From positions 1 to 10,000 of the forward strand of contig JAIWOB010000053.1 in NCBI GenBank assembly GCA_020217065.1: a DNA stretch of 10,000 nt, read 5' to 3'. The position numbers and the translations under genes were made by a program. The notes under the pieces were generated by a model. That model made no database searches. It saw only the letters and a list, made by a program, of their open reading frames with translations, and was not told where the DNA came from. This DNA comes from Chloroflexota bacterium. GTDB lineage: Bacteria; Chloroflexota; Anaerolineae; Anaerolineales; Villigracilaceae. This document shows, piece by piece, positions 6,451 to 10,000 of the stretch. Within the stretch, counting starts at the first letter, position 1. Each line of letters opens with the position of its first letter.

Positions 6451-6463
6451 GTCTAACAACTCG
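6445..6463 (-). promoter_or_regulatory. Candidate GntR operator overlapping the transcription start of the BMP importer operon
   Basis: AGTTGT-CTA-ACAACT on the + strand (6447-6461) is a perfect 6+6 bp inverted repeat centred on 6454. It extends to eight pairs per arm if one G-T is allowed. It begins two bases downstream of the -10 hexamer, so a bound protein would block initiation. The inner part fits TNGTNNNACNA, the published consensus for FadR-type GntR proteins, although the local regulator is HutC-type. A related site lies at 1164-1178. Confidence 0.6.
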
Positions 6464-6464
6464 G

Positions 6465-6473
6465 ATTCTACCA
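6465..6473 (-). promoter_or_regulatory. Extended -10 promoter of the BMP importer operon
   Basis: The minus strand reads TGG-TAGAAT: a TGn extension plus a hexamer with five of six consensus bases. No good -35 is present at 15-18 bp; the sequence there is ATGTTT or TGTTTG, in the stop region of the preceding gene. The expected start is near 6457-6461. The gntR promoter has the same TGG-extended form. Confidence 0.6.
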
Positions 6474-6492
6474 GAACTCAAACCAGCAAACA

Positions 6493-8481
6493 TTAAGGAG
6501 GGCAATCGAATTTGCCCTGTGTTTCCATCAACGCAGAATTTTTTTGGGGACTCTCTTCCGTCTCGCGGGCTATGCGCTCCCACAATGTACATAGAAGCGG
6601 CGCGACATAATTTTTAGAAACTTTGTATGAAGTCAGCGACAATTCTACCGCTTTTTTCCAGTTCTCTGTATGAGCGTATCCTTCAATGAAGACAAAGCGT
6701 TCGACGGGGTCGTTCGGATGGTCGTCGAGAGCAAGGGCAATTTCGCCAAGCTCGACCACAGTCTCCCAATCGCGCGCCTGGCGGGCAAGGTCGGCTTTTT
6801 GGAAATAATAACACCAGCCATGCGCGGGCTCGGGATAATAAATTTCCGGCATCCGCGCTGCGGGTTCGCTCAAAATCAGCGTAGAAGAAGAGAGCAGGGC
6901 TGCGTCGCGCAAAAGAGAGTCGTCTGGAATGAGGCGGTTGCGGCTGTCAATTTCCGGGTCAAGCAAACGCAAACAGCGCGGCGGCGCGTAATAAAAAACA
7001 ACGGTTTGCGACGTGTTGCCCGAAAACTTGCCAGCCAGAAAATCATAAGTCAGCGGCGTGTTGGGCTGTAACGATAAACTTTTGCGGTTGGTGGGGTAAA
7101 ACAAAACATAATCAATTTGGTCGCTGTGGTTGTTCGGCGCGTAAATCCAATTCAACGCCGCGCCGAGCGAGTTATCGGCGTAGTAATCCAATTCTTCATT
7201 AATCAATACGATGGTGTTTTTTTGCAAAGCGGGCGCGCGCCAGGTCATCTGCCAGAAGAGATTTTTCTGCGCGTTCCAGTCGCGCGAAAAATCCACCGAC
7301 CACAAAAACTGCCGCCCAGCGGATAAGGAAAGCAGAAGAACGGCAACCGCATTCCCAACGCGGGAGGGCAAGAGTTCAAGCAGGCCCGCCATGAAAAACG
7401 CCGCGCCAAGCATAAACGAGAGGGTTGAACGATTTGCGGGAAACCCAAGCGAAACCGGCACGTTGGTCAACCAAAATGGAACTCCGCCGAGCAGGAACAA
7501 AAGAAGCGCGACGCCAAGCGCCCAGAACGCCTCGCGCTTGCGATGTTCATTCCCGCGAGGTTCAGCGTATCCAAAGAAAACAACGATGGCTCCGACGGCT
7601 GAAGCAACCAGCGCGAATAAAAGCGCCGCGCGCGTTCCCGCCAATGAGAGGCTGGAGAGTTGAAACGCCTGAAGCCATGCCGCAATCATCGTCGTCCAAA
7701 AACTGGAAAATAATTGAGCGGCGAAGACGGCGAGGGTATCAAGAGGGGCGCGGATAAATTCCTCCGTCAAACTGTATCCAAAGCCCGGATGGCTGTAAAC
7801 GAACACACGATAAGTCACGGCGACGAGGACGGAGCCGAGATAGGGCAGCCAGATTTTGAGCGTTTTGAGAATGCGGCTGCGCAGCGCAAGAGATTCTCCT
7901 TCGAGCGACTTAAAAATGAGAAGGGGGCGGATGAATTCCAACGGAAAAAAATATTCAAGCATCAACAAATTCAAGGCGGAAAAAATCATCGCAAGGACAG
8001 TTCGTCCGCGCAGCATGAGATGCCAGGAAAACAAAAAAAAGAAAAGCACGATAAAAAAATGAGCGTATAAATAACTTACCCATTGCTGATTAAAGCCGGG
8101 ATATAACAGAAAAAATAAAGTCAGCAGGAAGACGAAACGCCTGCCGCGGGGAAACAAGCGATTCAGCGCAAGCCAGAATGCAACCGCGCCCGCCCAGCGC
8201 CAAAACAAGGCAAACGCCTGCCAGTAAGCGGGTTTGTGCGGAAGCAAATACCCTGTAAGTTGGTACAGCCATCCCCAGACTGGGCGCGAATCGGAGAAAT
8301 ATCGCGCGGTCGCTTCGGGACCAAGGCGATACCGAATCCATGAAATGGGCAGGTCGTCCCAATAAAAGCCAAGCCGCCAAAAAGACAATCCGTAGGCGAG
8401 AACAGACGCCAGCAGCAACGCCGCCGGGACGGCAAGCGGATTGGCGGCAAACGACTTGATTTTTTCGATTAATCTATTCAT
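6493..8481 (-). CDS. Polytopic membrane protein with GT-C-like N-terminal half and TPR-like C-terminus; function unknown
   Basis: I do not recognise a named gene. The 662-residue product has about ten or eleven membrane segments between 18 and 390. Tyr40-Trp-Asp-Asp43 sits in the first loop, the position of catalytic acidic residues in GT-C lipid-linked glycosyltransferases (PMT/ArnT type), so a glycosyltransferase role is plausible but unproven. Residues 391-545 are soluble. Residues 558-640 (ADLARQARDWETVVELGEIAL..., DPVERFVFIEGYAHTENWKKAVELS) look like helical TPR-type repeats. ATG 8479-8481 overlaps the methyltransferase stop by 8 bp with no strong Shine-Dalgarno, so it probably depends on coupled translation. 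It is the last gene of the three-gene envelope operon and ends 126 bp before the BMP lipoprotein start. The alternative is an uncharacterised membrane assembly or scaffolding protein. Confidence 0.85.
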   Translation of the reverse strand: MNRLIEKIKSFAANPLAVPAALLLASVLAYGLSFWRLGFYWDDLPISWIRYRLGPEATARYFSDSRPVWGWLYQLTGYLLPHKPAYWQAFALFWRWAGAVAFWLALNRLFPRGRRFVFLLTLFFLLYPGFNQQWVSYLYAHFFIVLFFFLFSWHLMLRGRTVLAMIFSALNLLMLEYFFPLEFIRPLLIFKSLEGESLALRSRILKTLKIWLPYLGSVLVAVTYRVFVYSHPGFGYSLTEEFIRAPLDTLAVFAAQLFSSFWTTMIAAWLQAFQLSSLSLAGTRAALLFALVASAVGAIVVFFGYAEPRGNEHRKREAFWALGVALLLFLLGGVPFWLTNVPVSLGFPANRSTLSFMLGAAFFMAGLLELLPSRVGNAVAVLLLSLSAGRQFLWSVDFSRDWNAQKNLFWQMTWRAPALQKNTIVLINEELDYYADNSLGAALNWIYAPNNHSDQIDYVLFYPTNRKSLSLQPNTPLTYDFLAGKFSGNTSQTVVFYYAPPRCLRLLDPEIDSRNRLIPDDSLLRDAALLSSSTLILSEPAARMPEIYYPEPAHGWCYYFQKADLARQARDWETVVELGEIALALDDHPNDPVERFVFIEGYAHTENWKKAVELSLTSYKVSKNYVAPLLCTLWERIARETEESPQKNSALMETQGKFDCPP
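6499..6518 (-). terminator. Weak terminator-like hairpin at the end of the membrane protein gene
   Basis: AGGGCAA pairs with TTGCCCT, seven base pairs with a six-base loop, within the last codons of the gene. The transcript then reads CCTTAATGTTTG, a poor T-tract. It may give only partial termination, so some readthrough into the importer operon is possible. Confidence 0.35.
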
Positions 8482-9160
8482 GACGCTTCAAGCGAAGAAC
8501 ATACCCATAAGCCATTTCGCGCTCCAACTGAAAACGGGGATGGGCGACGAATGCGGTATTTCCCTGCGGGTGTAGGTGCAGGACAAGAATATCGCGCGGA
8601 GCTTCTTCGAAAGACCTGATAATGTTTTCAATGACCCTGGCAATCAGAACTTCGTCAAAAGGATTGGAAAAATACAATACGTTGGCTTCCGGCGGAATTG
8701 GATAAGCGGCGGCGTCCATGTGGATAATTTCGAATTCGGTTTTTGTTCCGCTTTTGCGCTTGAAAATCTCCAGGTTTCTTCGGCAGATATCCGTCAGTTC
8801 GCGCGAAAATTCCACGCCAATCGCTTTGCGAAATCCCATTTCAGCCGCCAGAAACAGCGCTTTGCCTTTGCCGCTCCCAAAATCAACAAAACAGGAGTTT
8901 GGCGCGTCCACTTCAATTTGCGAAAACACCTCTTTGAAAATAAAAACGTTTGTGCCTTCGTAATAACGCCCATGCGCCTTATTGGGCGAAGCGATGTCGA
9001 GCTCGTCAAGCATGACGGTGTTAATGGTGTCGACTTGATATTTTAAATCAAAGACAAGGTCCGAAAGCGCATAGCGCAGCGTGGTCGCAAGCCCCCTTTT
9101 CGCCACATTCCTGAGCGCCATTTTGAAATTTCTCACGTTCATTAAGTCGAGCAAAGCCAT
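8474..9160 (-). CDS. Class I SAM-dependent methyltransferase, substrate unknown
   Basis: Predicted cytoplasmic methyltransferase of 228 residues. The Rossmann SAM-binding motif I is FVDFGSGKGKALFLAAE (91-107). The acidic residue after strand 2 is Glu117 in AIGVEFS, and the motif IV region is NVLYFSNPFDEV (160-171), where the Asn-Pro-Phe sits in the catalytic loop position. The VDFGSGKGK/NPF combination resembles small bacterial proteins often labelled DOT1-like. That label reflects fold similarity and does not imply histone methylation. The start ATG 9158-9160 has AAGGA at 9170-9174, nine bases upstream. Only 16 bp separate it from the acyltransferase stop, and its own stop overlaps the next start by 8 bp. 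The context suggests modification of a cell-surface sugar, lipid or metabolite. Confidence 0.88.
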   Translation of the reverse strand: MALLDLMNVRNFKMALRNVAKRGLATTLRYALSDLVFDLKYQVDTINTVMLDELDIASPNKAHGRYYEGTNVFIFKEVFSQIEVDAPNSCFVDFGSGKGKALFLAAEMGFRKAIGVEFSRELTDICRRNLEIFKRKSGTKTEFEIIHMDAAAYPIPPEANVLYFSNPFDEVLIARVIENIIRSFEEAPRDILVLHLHPQGNTAFVAHPRFQLEREMAYGYVLRLKRHE

Positions 9161-9176
9161 GAATCATCTTCCTTTT

Positions 9177-10000
9177 TTATAATACGTAGCGAATCAGCGG
9201 CGAAAGAAACGCGCTGGTTACGCGAGAGGGCAGTATCGAAACCAGTCTTTTGGTCCATGAAAACCGGTCGTATAGGCGGACATTTGGCTTGGTTAAACGT
9301 CCCGGCATGAAATAGCGGAAGGTTTCTGTTGGAGTCATGTTCCAGCCTTGTTTGAAAAGTTTAAGGCTTTCGTGTCCCACGGGAGCCTCGCCGTGGTTGA
9401 ACCAACGATAATTTTCGCTCAGTCCATCCTGGATGATTTTCCAAATTAAAAAGTGCATTGGAAGGTATTCGGTTTTCAAATCCAAAGCCGACCAGCCGCA
9501 ATACGCCTCGCCGTGCGCCCAAAACGTAAAGATTCCCGCAATGTATTTTCCATGACTCCGCGCCATGTAAATCCTGGCTGCGCCGTTTGGGTAATGCGAA
9601 AAAATATTATGAAAAAGTTTTTCGACGTGAGGGATAAACCCGTGTTTACGAGCGTACAAGCCGGCGTACAAACGATAAAACGGACGGACGAGCTCCCCTT
9701 TTGCGTCTACGACAAGTTCCACTTCGTCGTAAAACCTGCGGTCTTTGAGGATTCTGCGATAATTGCGCCTGAAGTTCGAAAAAATCTTTTCGGGCGTATC
9801 GTTCAGCGGAAGGCGGTAGGTGTAATCAAGCGTCTCAAAATAGGGCAGCCGCTCGTCGGCAGGCAAGGAAACGGGAGACAAAATCTCGGCGTATTGCAGG
9901 GCGGCGGTCTTCTTCGCCAACGCGCCCAAAATTTCATTCAACGCCCGCTCAGAATCGTAAAGCGGACCGAAATAACTGGGAAAGAGACTGGTTTGATAAT
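9177..10000 (-). CDS. FemAB/GNAT-type acyltransferase-like protein, 5' end beyond the window
   Basis: The frame is open through position 10000, giving 273 visible codons. A TTG at 9939-9941 could be read as a start, but the in-frame sequence before it (LFPSYFGPLYDSERA) looks like conserved protein, so the true start is outside. The C-terminal block IFSNFRRNYRRILKDRR (about 52-68 of the visible part) and the later AGIFTFWAHGEAYCGWSALD...PMHFLIWKIIQDGL...YRWFNHGEAP follow the GNAT fold of FemAB/FemX-like enzymes. These transfer an aminoacyl or acyl group, classically to the peptidoglycan bridge; in environmental bacteria many act in exopolysaccharide or lipid clusters. It is the first visible gene of the operon with the methyltransferase and the membrane protein. 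The substrate is unknown. Confidence 0.82.
   Translation of the reverse strand, partial: YQTSLFPSYFGPLYDSERALNEILGALAKKTAALQYAEILSPVSLPADERLPYFETLDYTYRLPLNDTPEKIFSNFRRNYRRILKDRRFYDEVELVVDAKGELVRPFYRLYAGLYARKHGFIPHVEKLFHNIFSHYPNGAARIYMARSHGKYIAGIFTFWAHGEAYCGWSALDLKTEYLPMHFLIWKIIQDGLSENYRWFNHGEAPVGHESLKLFKQGWNMTPTETFRYFMPGRLTKPNVRLYDRFSWTKRLVSILPSRVTSAFLSPLIRYVL

Noticed and set aside
6367..6459. TTG start at 6459 for the lipoprotein
   Set aside because: It would put 31 non-homologous residues before the signal peptide and coincide with the predicted transcription start. ATG 6366 has a good ribosome binding site.
9939..9941. TTG start for the FemAB-like protein
   Set aside because: The frame stays open to the window edge, with protein-like sequence (FPSYFGPLYD) before this codon.

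Overview
The window looks like a chromosomal segment of a Chloroflexota bacterium, probably Anaerolineae-like. This rests on style (a lipoprotein with a long Ala/Glu/Pro/Thr linker after the lipobox, moderately GC-rich sequence, the GntR/BMP gene content) and not on a marker gene. Every supportable gene is on the minus strand, so transcription runs from position 10000 towards 1.

Right third (6493-10000): three closely packed genes that look like one operon. They encode a FemAB/GNAT-like acyltransferase (5' end outside the window), a small class I SAM-dependent methyltransferase, and a large polytopic membrane protein with a GT-C glycosyltransferase-like N-terminal half and a soluble C-terminal half ending in TPR-like helices. 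Together they suggest cell-envelope or surface-glycan chemistry, but no substrate can be named.

Middle (1235-6473): a complete ABC importer operon of the BMP/nucleoside type (NupNOPQ/RnsABC-like). It has an extended -10 promoter with an overlapping dyad, a structured leader, a BMP-family lipoprotein, an intercistronic region with two hairpins, a double-NBD ATPase starting at GTG, two permeases joined by overlaps or 3-bp gaps, and a strong intrinsic terminator.

Left end (1-1212): a GntR/HutC-type regulator with its own well-formed promoter and an intrinsic terminator wrapped around its stop codon. Directly behind it begins a second permease paralogous to the first permease of the importer (cut by the window edge), so a second transporter of the same class probably lies to the left.

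The most interesting signal is regulatory. The same 15-bp dyad (consensus AGTYGTCTRACRNNT on the + strand) sits just downstream of the -10 box of both the gntR gene and the BMP importer operon, in the same orientation and at nearly the same distance. This suggests that the regulator controls itself and the importer. I see no CRISPR, tRNA, rRNA, insertion sequence or phage gene, and no gene-free stretch longer than 300 bases.
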